A DNA stretch of 64,000 nucleotides from Caloranaerobacter ferrireducens (GTDB lineage Bacteria; Bacillota; Clostridia; Tissierellales; Thermohalobacteraceae): positions 1-64,000 of the forward strand of contig NZ_MDJR01000001.1 in the NCBI RefSeq assembly GCF_001730685.1. Direction: 5' to 3'. Shown piece after piece: positions 26,025 through 35,155 of this stretch; the stretch's first letter is position 1, and every line of letters starts with the position of its first letter. Below the pieces are notes generated by a model. The model saw nothing but the letters and a program-made list of their open reading frames with translations. It ran no database searches and was not told the origin of the DNA. The translations under genes and the position numbers were made by a program.

Positions 26025-27459
26025 TTTTAAATATGATGAAACTATCGAAAACTCAATAGAAGATATTATAGATAATTTAAAAGGCGAATATGTACTTTCA
26101 AAGAGGTCTATAGCTTTACTATTATTACAGGAAGATGAAGATATTATTGAAAAAGTAAAGGGAACTGAGGGAAGTAACTATATTAAAATAAGTGAAATAA
26201 TCAAAAGAACTAAGAAGAAATATGATAAACCATTAAGTTATGTTATAGCTCTTTCTAGACAAAAAGTCATTGAAGATATTACAAGTAAAGTTGTTACCAA
26301 AGAAGAGAAAAATAAAAGCAGTATATCTAACTTTTTTAGCAAATTAACTATGAATCCTGTTACGGGTATTCCTATTTTACTGCTTGTTATATACTTTGGA
26401 CTGTATAAATTTGTAGGTGAATTTGGAGCAGGTACAGTAGTAGATTTTTTAGAATCTCAAATATTTGAAGCATATGTAAATCCATGGGTTAATGGAATAG
26501 TAAATACAATTATACCTTGGAAATGGTTACAAGATCTAATTGCTAATGAGTATGGAATAATAACGCTTGGTATTAGATATGCTGCTGCTATTGTTTTACC
26601 TATAGTTGGAACATTTTTCTTTGCATTTTCTATTATAGAAGACAGTGGGTACTTACCTAGATTAGCAATGCTTGTAGATAGAGTATTCAAAAAAATAGGG
26701 TTAAACGGTCGTGCAGTTATACCTATGACTTTAGGTTTTGGTTGCGATACTATGGCAACTATGGTAAGTAGGACTTTAGAAACTAAAAGGGAAAGAATTA
26801 TTGCTACTTTATTATTAGCTTTGGCAATACCATGTTCTGCACAATTAGGTGTAATTTTAGCTTTATTATCAGGTGAACCTAAGGCACTATTAGTTTGGAT
26901 AATATTTATGGTATTTGTATTCTTATTTATAGGTTACTTAACATCTAAGATTATGCCTGGTGAAGGACCAAGTTTTTATATGGAAGTACCGCCACTTAGA
27001 TTGCCAAAATTGACAAATATACTGATAAAAACTTATACTAGAATGCAATGGTATTTTATTGAAATAGTACCTTTGTTTATATTTGCTAGTGTTTTAATTT
27101 GGTTTGGAAATATAACTGGATTATTTGATGTTTTAGTAAATATGCTTAAACCTGCTGTAAATGTGATAGGATTACCAGATGATGTAGCAAAAGTATTTCT
27201 TTTTGGATTCTTTAGAAGAGATTATGGAGCAGCAGGACTTTATGACTTGCAGCAGGCAGGAATTTTATCTCCAAGACAGCTTGTAGTAGCAGCTGCAACA
27301 TTAACATTATTTGTTCCTTGTGTTGCTCAGTTTGCAATGATGATTAAAGAAAGAGGTACAAAAACTGCTATTTTAATGGGAACATTTATTTTAATATTCT
27401 CTTTTGTTGCAGGCTTTGTACTTAATTGGATGTTAGGTATATTTGGGGTGTTAGCATGA
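26008..27459 (+). CDS. feoB: FeoB membrane permease part (split FeoB)
   Basis: This 483-residue protein begins with the rest of the helical GDI-like region (about 1-100) and then the Fe(II) permease domain with two Gate repeats. Key residues include the Cys in MTLGFGCDTMATM and in ALAIPCSAQLGV, both conserved in FeoB pores. ATG 26008 lies within the GTPase gene; the closest purine-rich site GGAAGG abuts it, so translation probably depends on coupling. TTG 25999 is an alternative start. Its stop overlaps the next start as ATGA. Confidence 0.88.
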   Translation: MSKQLNFKYDETIENSIEDIIDNLKGEYVLSKRSIALLLLQEDEDIIEKVKGTEGSNYIKISEIIKRTKKKYDKPLSYVIALSRQKVIEDITSKVVTKEEKNKSSISNFFSKLTMNPVTGIPILLLVIYFGLYKFVGEFGAGTVVDFLESQIFEAYVNPWVNGIVNTIIPWKWLQDLIANEYGIITLGIRYAAAIVLPIVGTFFFAFSIIEDSGYLPRLAMLVDRVFKKIGLNGRAVIPMTLGFGCDTMATMVSRTLETKRERIIATLLLALAIPCSAQLGVILALLSGEPKALLVWIIFMVFVFLFIGYLTSKIMPGEGPSFYMEVPPLRLPKLTNILIKTYTRMQWYFIEIVPLFIFASVLIWFGNITGLFDVLVNMLKPAVNVIGLPDDVAKVFLFGFFRRDYGAAGLYDLQQAGILSPRQLVVAAATLTLFVPCVAQFAMMIKERGTKTAILMGTFILIFSFVAGFVLNWMLGIFGVLA

Positions 27460-27635
27460 TAAAATGTAGTTTTTGTGGATATGAGTTTGATGAAAATGAA
27501 AGTAAAAAAGGTTGTCAGAGTTGTCCTTTAAATAAAAGTTGTAATAAGTATAAATGTCCTAATTGTGGTTTTGAAATACCTAAAGAGCCTAAACTAATAC
27601 AACTTATTAAGAAATGGAGGAAAAGAAATGACTAA
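27456..27635 (+). CDS. Small zinc-ribbon protein in the feo operon
   Basis: The 59 residues are rich in cysteine: CSFCG near residue 4, CQSC and NKSC in the middle, and CPNCG near residue 39. This is enough for two metal knuckles. ATG 27456 overlaps the feoB stop (ATGA), with GGGGTG upstream. It lies between feoB and feoA and overlaps feoA by 8 nt, so it is part of the iron operon. It could be an Fe(II)- or Zn-binding accessory; comparable small Cys-rich proteins accompany FeoB elsewhere (FeoC type), but no homology is claimed. Confidence 0.75.
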   Translation: MIKCSFCGYEFDENESKKGCQSCPLNKSCNKYKCPNCGFEIPKEPKLIQLIKKWRKRND

Positions 27636-27876
27636 AGCTCATGATGGTTCTAAAGTAATTCCTGCCGTTAAAATGAAAAGTGGTGAAGAGGGCATTATTG
27701 CAGAGTTAGATACAGATAGTAAGTCTATATTAAGAAAGCTTATGGCCATGGGTATTTTACCTGGGATGAAAATAAAGATGATACAAACATTTCCGTCTTA
27801 TGTATTTCAAGTAGGTTATACACAGGTTGCTGTTGATAAAGAAATTGCATCTGTTATTTTAGTAAATCAAGAGTAG
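27628..27876 (+). CDS. feoA: FeoA ferrous iron transport accessory protein
   Basis: This 82-residue SH3-like FeoA domain is of usual length, with the hallmark LRKLMAMGILPGMKIKM and a C-terminal VAVDKEIASVILV strand. FeoA is a cytoplasmic partner needed for full FeoB activity. It follows rather than precedes feoB, and overlaps the zinc-ribbon gene. GGAGG sits 7-8 nt before the ATG. Confidence 0.92.
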   Translation: MTKAHDGSKVIPAVKMKSGEEGIIAELDTDSKSILRKLMAMGILPGMKIKMIQTFPSYVFQVGYTQVAVDKEIASVILVNQE

Positions 27877-27884
27877 ATTGTTAA

Positions 27885-27917
27885 GGTCTCTTAGTTACGG
27901 CTAAGAGATCTTTTTTT
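27885..27917 (+). terminator. Intrinsic terminator of the feo operon
   Basis: GGTCTCTTAG/CTAAGAGATC stem (one G-U pair), loop TTACGG, seven-T run. Confidence 0.9.
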
Positions 27918-27945
27918 ATAATCTATAGTAAATTATATTCCTAAA

Positions 27946-28176
27946 TTACAAAATATAAGATTTTATCTCTTCAAACAAGTCTTCAGGTGTATCAGCTTGA
28001 ACAATTTCTCCATTTATTAGAGCAAAAGGTGAAGTAGAACAATCATCACAAAATCCAAGACATGAGACAACTTCAATTTCAATATCATCATCTATTTCAT
28101 TCTCTAACATTTCTATAATTTTATCTGTTCCAAAACTGAAGTTATTTTCACAGAATTGAATTTTGTAATCAGCCAT
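27946..28176 (-). CDS. DUF1450 (YuzB-like) family protein
   Basis: This 76-residue protein matches the DUF1450 pattern: an early cysteine in QFCENNFSFGTDKI, the SCLGFCDDCSTSPFALINGE core, and TPEDLFEEI at the end. The fold is thioredoxin-like with clustered cysteines, suggesting metal or Fe-S binding. Biochemical function is unknown. It is convergent with the feo operon, which suggests but does not prove a link to iron. GGAGG precedes ATG 28176. Confidence 0.8.
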   Translation of the reverse strand: MADYKIQFCENNFSFGTDKIIEMLENEIDDDIEIEVVSCLGFCDDCSTSPFALINGEIVQADTPEDLFEEIKSYIL

Positions 28177-28301
28177 TATATTACCTCCTCAAAAGATTAT
28201 AGTACTAGTATGGCTAAACAATTTAAAACTATACTAGTATGATTTTTTTCAAAATTTTAAATTTATGTTAATATGAATTTATATGATATAGAGGTGATTG
28301 T

Positions 28302-29579
28302 ATGGTGAAAATTAAAAAAATGTTTTTTCTGGCTCTTAGTGTTACACTTATATCGCAATTTTATTTTAGTTTTATAGTTGAAAATTTTAGAATATCTCTT
28401 GCAGTAATAATTTTTACTTTTGGACTTTTTTGGTATAAGAGTTTGGATCCTATTGTTACATCGATAGTTACAAGTTTAACTGTATTTTTATTTAGATATT
28501 TTTTGCTATTAATTAGTCATTTGAGTTTTGAGCAGAGTTTTGCTGTGAATTATCCTGTGTTATTTTTCTATACGATATTTGGAATTTGTTTTCATATATT
28601 TGATTTAAAAAATAAGGAAAAAAATTTCTTGTTGTTGTTTATGGGGGTATTGGCTTGTGACCTTGTTGCAAATTTTTGTGAAATACTGTTGAGATTAGAT
28701 AAAATAACTTTAAATAATATTGCAGCAGCTGTAAAAATATTATTTTTAGTTGCTTTGGTTAGAACCTTTATTTCAATATCATTACTATCAGTTATAAAGT
28801 ATTATAAACTATTGTTGATAAAAGAAGAGCATGAAGATAGATATAGAAAATTGGTTTTATTAACATCTAGTCTTAAAAGTGAGATATATTTTATGAAAAA
28901 AAATATTGATTATATAGAAAAGGTAATGAATAATTCATTTAAGTTATATGAAGCAATTTCTAATGATAAAACATTAAGTCATTTGAAAAACTTATCACTT
29001 TCTATAGCTAAAGATGTACATGAAATTAAAAAGGACTATATTCGAGTTATAAAGGGTATAGAAGAAACTACTGTAAGAAAGATTGAATATTCAAGTATGA
29101 GTCTTAAAGATATTTTTTATATATTGCATGAAAGCACTAGACGATACTTAGAAAATGAGAATTTGAATATAAATCTAATATTTCAAGTAGGGGATAATTT
29201 TAAAACAAAAGAGCATTATCATATTATTTCGCTACTTAGAAATTTGATTAATAATTCTATTGAAGCTATTAACAAAACAGAAGAAAATGGATTTATAATG
29301 GTAGTTCATTATAAAAAAGACGGTTATCATATATTTAAAGTTTATGACAATGGTGAAGGGATTAGGGAAAGAGATATGAAAAACATTTTTGATCCAGGCT
29401 TTTCTACTAAGTTTAATCCAGAAACAGGCGACTTAAATAGAGGCATAGGGCTTACATTAGTTAAAGATATGGTAGAGAATTATTTTAAAGGTAAAATAAC
29501 AGTAAGCTCAAAATATAAAGGTGGAACTGTTTTTCAAATTTCAATACCAGAAAAAGTATTGGAGGTTGATGAGAATTGA
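28302..29579 (+). CDS. Membrane sensor histidine kinase (GlnK/YcbA-like)
   Basis: This 425-residue protein has about six N-terminal membrane helices (residues 5-175), a helical linker with a candidate phosphoacceptor His in KDVHEIKKDY, and a C-terminal ATPase domain with N-box LLRNLINNSIEAI, G1 VYDNGEGI and G2 GIGLTLVKDM. It overlaps the response regulator gene by 4 nt. The downstream symporter suggests it senses a dicarboxylate or amino acid such as glutamate or glutamine, by analogy with B. subtilis GlnK-GlnL. The ligand is inferred. Confidence 0.85.
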   Translation: MVKIKKMFFLALSVTLISQFYFSFIVENFRISLAVIIFTFGLFWYKSLDPIVTSIVTSLTVFLFRYFLLLISHLSFEQSFAVNYPVLFFYTIFGICFHIFDLKNKEKNFLLLFMGVLACDLVANFCEILLRLDKITLNNIAAAVKILFLVALVRTFISISLLSVIKYYKLLLIKEEHEDRYRKLVLLTSSLKSEIYFMKKNIDYIEKVMNNSFKLYEAISNDKTLSHLKNLSLSIAKDVHEIKKDYIRVIKGIEETTVRKIEYSSMSLKDIFYILHESTRRYLENENLNINLIFQVGDNFKTKEHYHIISLLRNLINNSIEAINKTEENGFIMVVHYKKDGYHIFKVYDNGEGIRERDMKNIFDPGFSTKFNPETGDLNRGIGLTLVKDMVENYFKGKITVSSKYKGGTVFQISIPEKVLEVDEN

Positions 29580-30409
29580 AATTTTATATTGTTGAAGATG
29601 ATTATAGTGTAATTAGAGTTATTGAAAATATTATAGAAGATAAGGAATTAGGCGAATTAGTCGGATATTCGCTAAGTGGAGATGATGTAGTAAATGAAAT
29701 ACTTTTAAGAAGACCAGATATTGTTTTAATAGATTTGCTAATGCCAGATAAAGATGGAATACAAGTAGTAAAGGAAATTAGAAGTTATAATAACCAAATA
29801 AAATTTATCATGATTTCACAAGTGTCTTCAAAGGAATTGATAAGTAAAGCTTATAGTGCAGGGATTGATTTTTTTATAAGTAAACCAGTTAATGTTATTG
29901 AGATAGTAAAAGTAATAAAAAATGTTTCAGAAAAAATAAAGATGGAGAGAACATTAAAGGGAATCAAGCATATGTTTGAAGATTTAGAGTTAAATAGTCA
30001 GAGATATAAAAAGCGAGATAGAGAAGTAAAGATAAAACTTATATTGAGTCAATTAGGAATCTTAGGAGAAAAAGGAAGTAAGGATATAATTGATATTTGC
30101 AACTATATACTTAGCAATAATTTAAAACCTTCTAATATTAAAATTAGTGACATTTGTAGTATTTTGAGTAATAGCCCAAAAGCTATGGAACAAAGAATTA
30201 GGAGAGCTATTAATAAAGCATTAGTTAATATAGCTAATTTGGGTTTAGAAGACAACTTAAATGATGTTTTTGTTAGATACTCAAATACTTTATTTGACTT
30301 TGAAGATATAAAAGCAGAAATGGATCTTATTAGAGGAAAGAGGACTATAGGTGGTAAAATTAAAGTTCTTAAGTTTATAGAGGGATTATTATTGTATAGT
30401 GAATTTTAA
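29576..30409 (+). CDS. Response regulator (GlnL/YcbB-like)
   Basis: The protein has 277 residues. The receiver domain (1-120) has the acidic pair in VEDD, phosphoacceptor Asp in VLIDLLMPDKDG and Lys in FISKPV. The C-terminal half resembles the YcbB-type DNA-binding domain rather than OmpR, NarL or AraC. The start is TTG 29576, overlapping the kinase stop as TTGA, with GGAGG upstream. It likely activates the symporter gene 127 bp downstream. Confidence 0.85.
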   Translation: MKFYIVEDDYSVIRVIENIIEDKELGELVGYSLSGDDVVNEILLRRPDIVLIDLLMPDKDGIQVVKEIRSYNNQIKFIMISQVSSKELISKAYSAGIDFFISKPVNVIEIVKVIKNVSEKIKMERTLKGIKHMFEDLELNSQRYKKRDREVKIKLILSQLGILGEKGSKDIIDICNYILSNNLKPSNIKISDICSILSNSPKAMEQRIRRAINKALVNIANLGLEDNLNDVFVRYSNTLFDFEDIKAEMDLIRGKRTIGGKIKVLKFIEGLLLYSEF

Positions 30410-30536
30410 TAACTTTATACATTCATTTTTAAGAAAATTCTGTGTATATTTTTGTATTATTTTGTATTTTAGTGATTGCTACCCCCTATAATTATTACAA
30501 AATATTAATATTAAAAGTAGAAAAGGGGGAAATGGT

Positions 30537-31811
30537 GTGAAAAGTAAAACTAGTCTTACTCAAAAAATACTAATTGGTTTAATACTTGGTGTATTTTTTG
30601 GGATTATTCTAAATAAGCTGCCAGCAGGTTATATCAAGGATACAATAATTATCAATGGTATATTAAGATTAGTTGGTGGGATTTTTATTAATTCTATTAA
30701 GATGCTAGTTGTACCTTTAGTATTTGTTTCATTAGTTGTTGGAGCTTCAGCTATAGGAGATGTAAATAAACTTGGAAGAGTTGGTGTTAAAACTATAGCT
30801 TTTTATTTAATAACTACATGTATTGCAATAACACTCGCGTTGATTGTGGCAAATATAATAGATCCTGGTATAGGATTAGATTTATCTAATGTACTTAAAA
30901 AAGAGCCTACAATTGGAACTGCTAAATCATTTGTTGATGTTGTAATCGATATGGTTCCTAGAAATCCAATAGCTTCACTTGCAAATGGTACTATGCTTCA
31001 AATAATAATATTTGCATTATTGACTGGTGTAACTATGGCTCTTATAAGAGAAAAAGCACAACCAGTAATTGATATTTTTAATTCTCTAAATGAAATAATG
31101 ATGAAAATGGTAATGATAATAATGTTAATAGCACCATACGGAGTTTTTGCACTTATTACTAAAACTTTTGCAACTGTTGGTTTTGATGCAATGGTTCCAT
31201 TGTTAAAATATATGATAGCTGTTATATTAACACTTTTAATACATGCAAGCTTGACTTATATGGGGATACTAGGGGGATTAGGCAAGTTAAATCCTTTACA
31301 ATTCTTTAAAAACTTTGCACCTGCAATGAGTGTTGCATTTTCAACAGCTTCAAGTAATGGTACATTACCAGTTACAATTGAAACAGTAGAACAAAGATGT
31401 GGAGTTTCTAAAAATATAGCTTCATTTACATTACCACTAGGTGCAACAATAAATATGGATGGAACTGCTATAATGCAGGGGGTTGCTGTAATTTTTATTT
31501 CTCAAGTGTATGGTATTGATCTTTCATTACAAGCATTTCTAACAGTTATATTGACTGCAACATTAGCTTCAGTAGGTACTGCTGGTGTACCAGGAGTAGG
31601 GCTTATTACTTTATCAATGGTACTTCAATCTGTAGGGTTACCAGTTGAAGGTATTGCATTAATAATAGGTATAGACAGATTATTAGATATGTGTAGAACA
31701 GTTGTAAATATTACTGGAGATGCGGTTTGTACAATAGTTGTTTCAAAATCAGAAGGAGAATTTGATGAAGAAAAGTATTATGCTAAGAATAAAGAAGTTG
31801 AGGTAGCATAA
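30537..31811 (+). CDS. Dicarboxylate/amino acid:cation symporter (DAACS family)
   Basis: This 424-residue integral membrane protein has the DAACS signatures: the Ser-rich reentrant-loop motif STASSNGTLPVT (about 275) and TM7 NMDGTA (about 310), with the C-terminal DRLLDMCRTVVNITGD substrate-binding helix. It imports glutamate, aspartate or C4-dicarboxylates with Na+ or H+. The GTG start follows AAGGGGG. The upstream two-component system is its likely regulator. Confidence 0.92.
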   Translation: MKSKTSLTQKILIGLILGVFFGIILNKLPAGYIKDTIIINGILRLVGGIFINSIKMLVVPLVFVSLVVGASAIGDVNKLGRVGVKTIAFYLITTCIAITLALIVANIIDPGIGLDLSNVLKKEPTIGTAKSFVDVVIDMVPRNPIASLANGTMLQIIIFALLTGVTMALIREKAQPVIDIFNSLNEIMMKMVMIIMLIAPYGVFALITKTFATVGFDAMVPLLKYMIAVILTLLIHASLTYMGILGGLGKLNPLQFFKNFAPAMSVAFSTASSNGTLPVTIETVEQRCGVSKNIASFTLPLGATINMDGTAIMQGVAVIFISQVYGIDLSLQAFLTVILTATLASVGTAGVPGVGLITLSMVLQSVGLPVEGIALIIGIDRLLDMCRTVVNITGDAVCTIVVSKSEGEFDEEKYYAKNKEVEVA

Positions 31812-31813
31812 AA

Positions 31814-32170
31814 CTACTCTTTAAGAACATCTAAGATTGCTAAAAGTTTTTTTAAATCCTTTAATAGTTTTTCTGAATCTTCTTTTTCGACATTATTTAA
31901 GTGTTTATAAATAAAACTAATAAACACACGGTAATATGTTTCATTATCAGAATCTTCAAGATGATAGTGCGTTTTAAGTATTTCATAATCGATTTCTTTA
32001 AATAGCTTGATTATATCCTCCATTGTTTGGAGGATATATTTTTTTTTAGTATCCATATTGTTACTTGCTTTTTTTAGTATGTTTATCTTTTTTTCAAGCA
32101 TTAAAATTGCATTATTAACTTCGCTTTTATGTACAACTTTTTTCTTCTTAAATAATTTTTTAAGAAGCAT
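31814..32170 (-). CDS. Helical protein, unknown function
   Basis: This 118-residue, highly charged, predicted all-helical protein (MLLKKLFKKKKVVHKSEVNN start) has heptad-like Leu/Ile spacing. No signal peptide, cysteine motif or known domain. AGGAGGAAG precedes ATG 32170. The stop lies 2 nt from the end of the convergent symporter gene. Function unknown. Confidence 0.6.
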   Translation of the reverse strand: MLLKKLFKKKKVVHKSEVNNAILMLEKKINILKKASNNMDTKKKYILQTMEDIIKLFKEIDYEILKTHYHLEDSDNETYYRVFISFIYKHLNNVEKEDSEKLLKDLKKLLAILDVLKE

Positions 32171-32304
32171 CTAATCTTCCTCCTGTAAATTGAGTCTTAT
32201 AATTAATATAATATTTATTATGAAATTTAGTGTTACTCAAAAAGGAAAAAAGAATAAAATTCTTACTTTTTTTGTTGTTCTATTATTAGCAGGTCAAAAA
32301 AGTC

Positions 32305-32387
32305 AAGAAACTATTTTTCTGAAGATTTAATATTAGCTTTATTATGAAGAAACTGGACAAATATTTACTAATATACCATGCTATAAT
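32305..32387 (+). promoter_or_regulatory. Candidate xylF promoter with activator direct repeats
   Basis: An extended -10 TGCTATAAT ends at 32387 and lacks a good -35 box, as expected for an activator-dependent promoter. Upstream, AAGAAACT occurs at 32305-32312 and 32347-32354, exactly 42 bp apart (four helical turns). These are candidate sites for the AraC-type YesN regulator encoded downstream. Confidence 0.4.
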
Positions 32388-32431
32388 GAAACTCGAGGAA
32401 AACATTTTCAAAACTTTGAGGAGGGGATTAA

Positions 32432-33514
32432 ATGGTATTAAGAAAACTAAAAAAAGCTACTGCACTTGTTGGGGTTTTAGTTTTAACTACAGGTATTTTT
32501 GCAGGATGTTCAAGCGACAATACTAATAAGTCATCGGATGCCAACAAAGATGATGAAATAGTAATAGGGTTCTCAATGGACACATTAAAAGAGGAAAGAT
32601 GGCAAAAAGATAGAGATACTTTAATGGCAAGAGCTAAGGAATTAGGAGTTAAAATTTTAATTCAAGCGGCTAATGGAGATGATAATAAGCAAATAGCACA
32701 AGCTGAGAATTTGATCTCACAAGGTGTAGATGTACTTATGGTTGCACCTCATAATGCTGAGGTTGCGGCAACTATTGTTGAAGCAGCACATGAAGAAGGT
32801 ATACCGGTTCTTTCATATGATAGGTTAATTAAAAATTCAGATGTTGATGTTTATGTATCTTTTGACAATGAGAAAGTTGGAGAATTGCAAGCTGAATATA
32901 TAACTAAATTAGTGCCAAAAGGAAATTATGTTTATATAGGTGGTGCTCCAACAGATAATAATGCACATTTATTTAAAAAAGGTGCAATGAATATTTTAAA
33001 GCCACTTATTGAAAAAGGAGATATAAAATTAGTATATGACCAAATGTCTAAAGACTGGCAGCCTTCAGAAGCACAAAAGCATATGGAAAATGCTTTAACA
33101 GCTAATAAAAATAATATTGATGCAGTAATTTGTGCTAATGATGGTACAGCTGGTGGTGCAATATCTGCATTATCAGAACAGCAATTAGCAGGAAAAGTGC
33201 CTGTAACTGGACAGGACGCAGAATTAGCAGCTTGTCAAAGAATAGTTGAAGGTTTGCAAACAATGACTGTTTATAAGCCAATACCAAAATTAGCTGAAAC
33301 TGCATTAGATGTTGCTATTAAATTAGCTAAAAAAGAAAAGGTTGAAACGAATGCTACTGTAAATAATGGTAAGATAGATGTTCCATCAGTACTTCTTGAG
33401 CCAATAGTAGTTGATAAAGATAATATGATGGATACTATTATTAAAGATGGATATCATCCGTATGAAGAAGTGTACAAGAATGTACCTGAAGATCAAAGAC
33501 CAAAGCAAAAATAG
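32432..33514 (+). CDS. xylF: D-xylose ABC transporter substrate-binding lipoprotein XylF
   Basis: This 360-residue protein has a lipobox signal (FAGC, about residue 25) and a type-I periplasmic-binding fold. Family hallmarks include FSMDTLKEERWQKDRD, NLISQGVDVLMVAPHN and GQDAELAACQRIV, and match XylF more than ribose- or galactose-binding proteins. It captures D-xylose outside the cell for XylGH. A terminator after the gene (33525-33556) probably makes it more abundant than the membrane parts. Confidence 0.9.
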   Translation: MVLRKLKKATALVGVLVLTTGIFAGCSSDNTNKSSDANKDDEIVIGFSMDTLKEERWQKDRDTLMARAKELGVKILIQAANGDDNKQIAQAENLISQGVDVLMVAPHNAEVAATIVEAAHEEGIPVLSYDRLIKNSDVDVYVSFDNEKVGELQAEYITKLVPKGNYVYIGGAPTDNNAHLFKKGAMNILKPLIEKGDIKLVYDQMSKDWQPSEAQKHMENALTANKNNIDAVICANDGTAGGAISALSEQQLAGKVPVTGQDAELAACQRIVEGLQTMTVYKPIPKLAETALDVAIKLAKKEKVETNATVNNGKIDVPSVLLEPIVVDKDNMMDTIIKDGYHPYEEVYKNVPEDQRPKQK

Positions 33515-33524
33515 TTTGAAAAAT

Positions 33525-33556
33525 AAAAGAGGTTATGCTATTAACCTCTTTTCTAA
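33525..33556 (+). terminator. Intercistronic attenuating terminator after xylF
   Basis: Perfect 11-bp stem AAAAGAGGTTA/TAACCTCTTTT with a 6-nt loop and weak T tail, between xylF and xylG. It likely sets the excess of binding protein over transporter. Confidence 0.75.
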
Positions 33557-33616
33557 TTACAAAAGATTAAAGGTAAGTTACAGTTTTTCTTTTCTATTTT
33601 GGAGGTGTCCTTAAAT

Positions 33617-35155
33617 ATGAGTGAATATATTTTGGAAATGAAGGGAATTACTAAAGAATTTCCTGGTGTTAAAGCACTAGATAATGTTAATTTTAAAGTA
33701 AAAAAAGGAGAAGTACATGCCCTGTGTGGAGAAAATGGAGCTGGAAAATCTACTCTTATGAAGATTTTAAGTGGTGTATATCCATACGGTACTTATAAGG
33801 GCGATATAATTTTGAAAGGCGAAGTCCAGAAATTTTATGGCATAAAAGATTCAGAAAGAAAGAAGATAGCGATAGTATATCAAGAACTTGCATTAGTTCC
33901 TCAAATGACGGTGGCTGAAAATATTTATCTAGCTAATGAGCCATTGAAATTCAAAGGGACTACTATAGATGATGATAAATTAAATTATATGGCAAAAGAG
34001 TTATTAGATAGATTAGGGATTGATATAAATCCTGTAACTAGAGTAAGTACTTTAGGAGTAGGAAAGCAGCAATTAGTAGAAATAGCAAAGGCTTTATCTA
34101 AAGATGTTGAGGTTTTAATTCTAGATGAGCCGACAGCGGCTTTAACTGAAACAGAAGTAGAAACTCTTTTTAGAATAATTAAAGAGCTTAAGAATAAAGG
34201 TATAACTTTTATAATAATTACTCATAAATTAGAAGAAATTTTCCAGATAGCTGATACAGTTACTATATTGAGAGATGGTCAAACTATAGATACTTATCCT
34301 GTTGAGGAATTAGATGAAGATACTATTATTAAAGGCATGGTAGGTAGAGAATTAACTGAGAGATATCCTAAAATTTCTCATAAAGGTGAGGAAGTTATTT
34401 TAGAAGTAAAGAATTTTACTGTTTATGATCCTAATATGCCTCATAGAAAACTTGTTGATAATGTATCTTTTAAAGTTAAAAAGGGAGAAATATTGGGTAT
34501 TTCAGGATTGGTAGGAGCAGGTAGGACAGAATTAGTTATGGGTATTTTTGGTGCATATGATGATTTAGTCGAAGGAGAGATATTTTTAGAGGGTAAAAAA
34601 GTCGAAATAAAATCTCCAAGTGATGCAATAAAACATGGTTTAGCATTAGTTACTGAAGACAGGAAAGGTAATGGGCTTATTCTAGATCAAAGTATTATGA
34701 TGAATACTACGTTAGCAGCATTAGATAAGGTAATGACAAAAGGTATATTAGATGAAAACAAAGAGATATTTTATTCAAAGAAATATGTAGAAGAGTTAAA
34801 AGTAAAAACTCCATCATTAGAGCAAAAAGTCGGTAATTTGTCTGGAGGAAATCAACAGAAAGTAGTTTTAGCTAAATGGCTTATGACTAATCCTAAAGTA
34901 TTGTTTTTAGATGAACCTACAAGAGGTATAGATGTAGGTGCTAAATATGAAATATATAATATTATGAACAAGTTAGTTGAAAAAGGTGTAGCTGTAGTTA
35001 TGATTTCATCAGAGCTTCCAGAGATATTAGGAATGTCAGATAGAATATTGGTAATGCATGAAGGTGAGATTAAGGGAGAACTTGATAATGAAAATGTTAC
35101 ACAAGAAGAGATAATGTATTATGCAACGGGAAGGGGACGAGCGATAAATGAGTGA
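33617..35155 (+). CDS. xylG: D-xylose ABC transporter ATPase XylG
   Basis: This 512-residue protein has two ABC domains in tandem, as in all sugar CUT2 ATPases. The first has Walker A CGENGAGKST and signature VGKQQ-type region; the second has the degenerate Walker A GLVGAGRTE usual for CUT2, and intact LSGGNQQKVVLAKWL. It powers xylose import. ATG 33617 follows GGAGGTG at 9 nt. It overlaps xylH by 8 nt. Confidence 0.92.
   Translation: MSEYILEMKGITKEFPGVKALDNVNFKVKKGEVHALCGENGAGKSTLMKILSGVYPYGTYKGDIILKGEVQKFYGIKDSERKKIAIVYQELALVPQMTVAENIYLANEPLKFKGTTIDDDKLNYMAKELLDRLGIDINPVTRVSTLGVGKQQLVEIAKALSKDVEVLILDEPTAALTETEVETLFRIIKELKNKGITFIIITHKLEEIFQIADTVTILRDGQTIDTYPVEELDEDTIIKGMVGRELTERYPKISHKGEEVILEVKNFTVYDPNMPHRKLVDNVSFKVKKGEILGISGLVGAGRTELVMGIFGAYDDLVEGEIFLEGKKVEIKSPSDAIKHGLALVTEDRKGNGLILDQSIMMNTTLAALDKVMTKGILDENKEIFYSKKYVEELKVKTPSLEQKVGNLSGGNQQKVVLAKWLMTNPKVLFLDEPTRGIDVGAKYEIYNIMNKLVEKGVAVVMISSELPEILGMSDRILVMHEGEIKGELDNENVTQEEIMYYATGRGRAINE

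Noticed and set aside
32344..32526. Short plus-strand frame overlapping the xylF start
   Set aside because: No ribosome binding site; it overlaps the xylF promoter and signal peptide in another frame.
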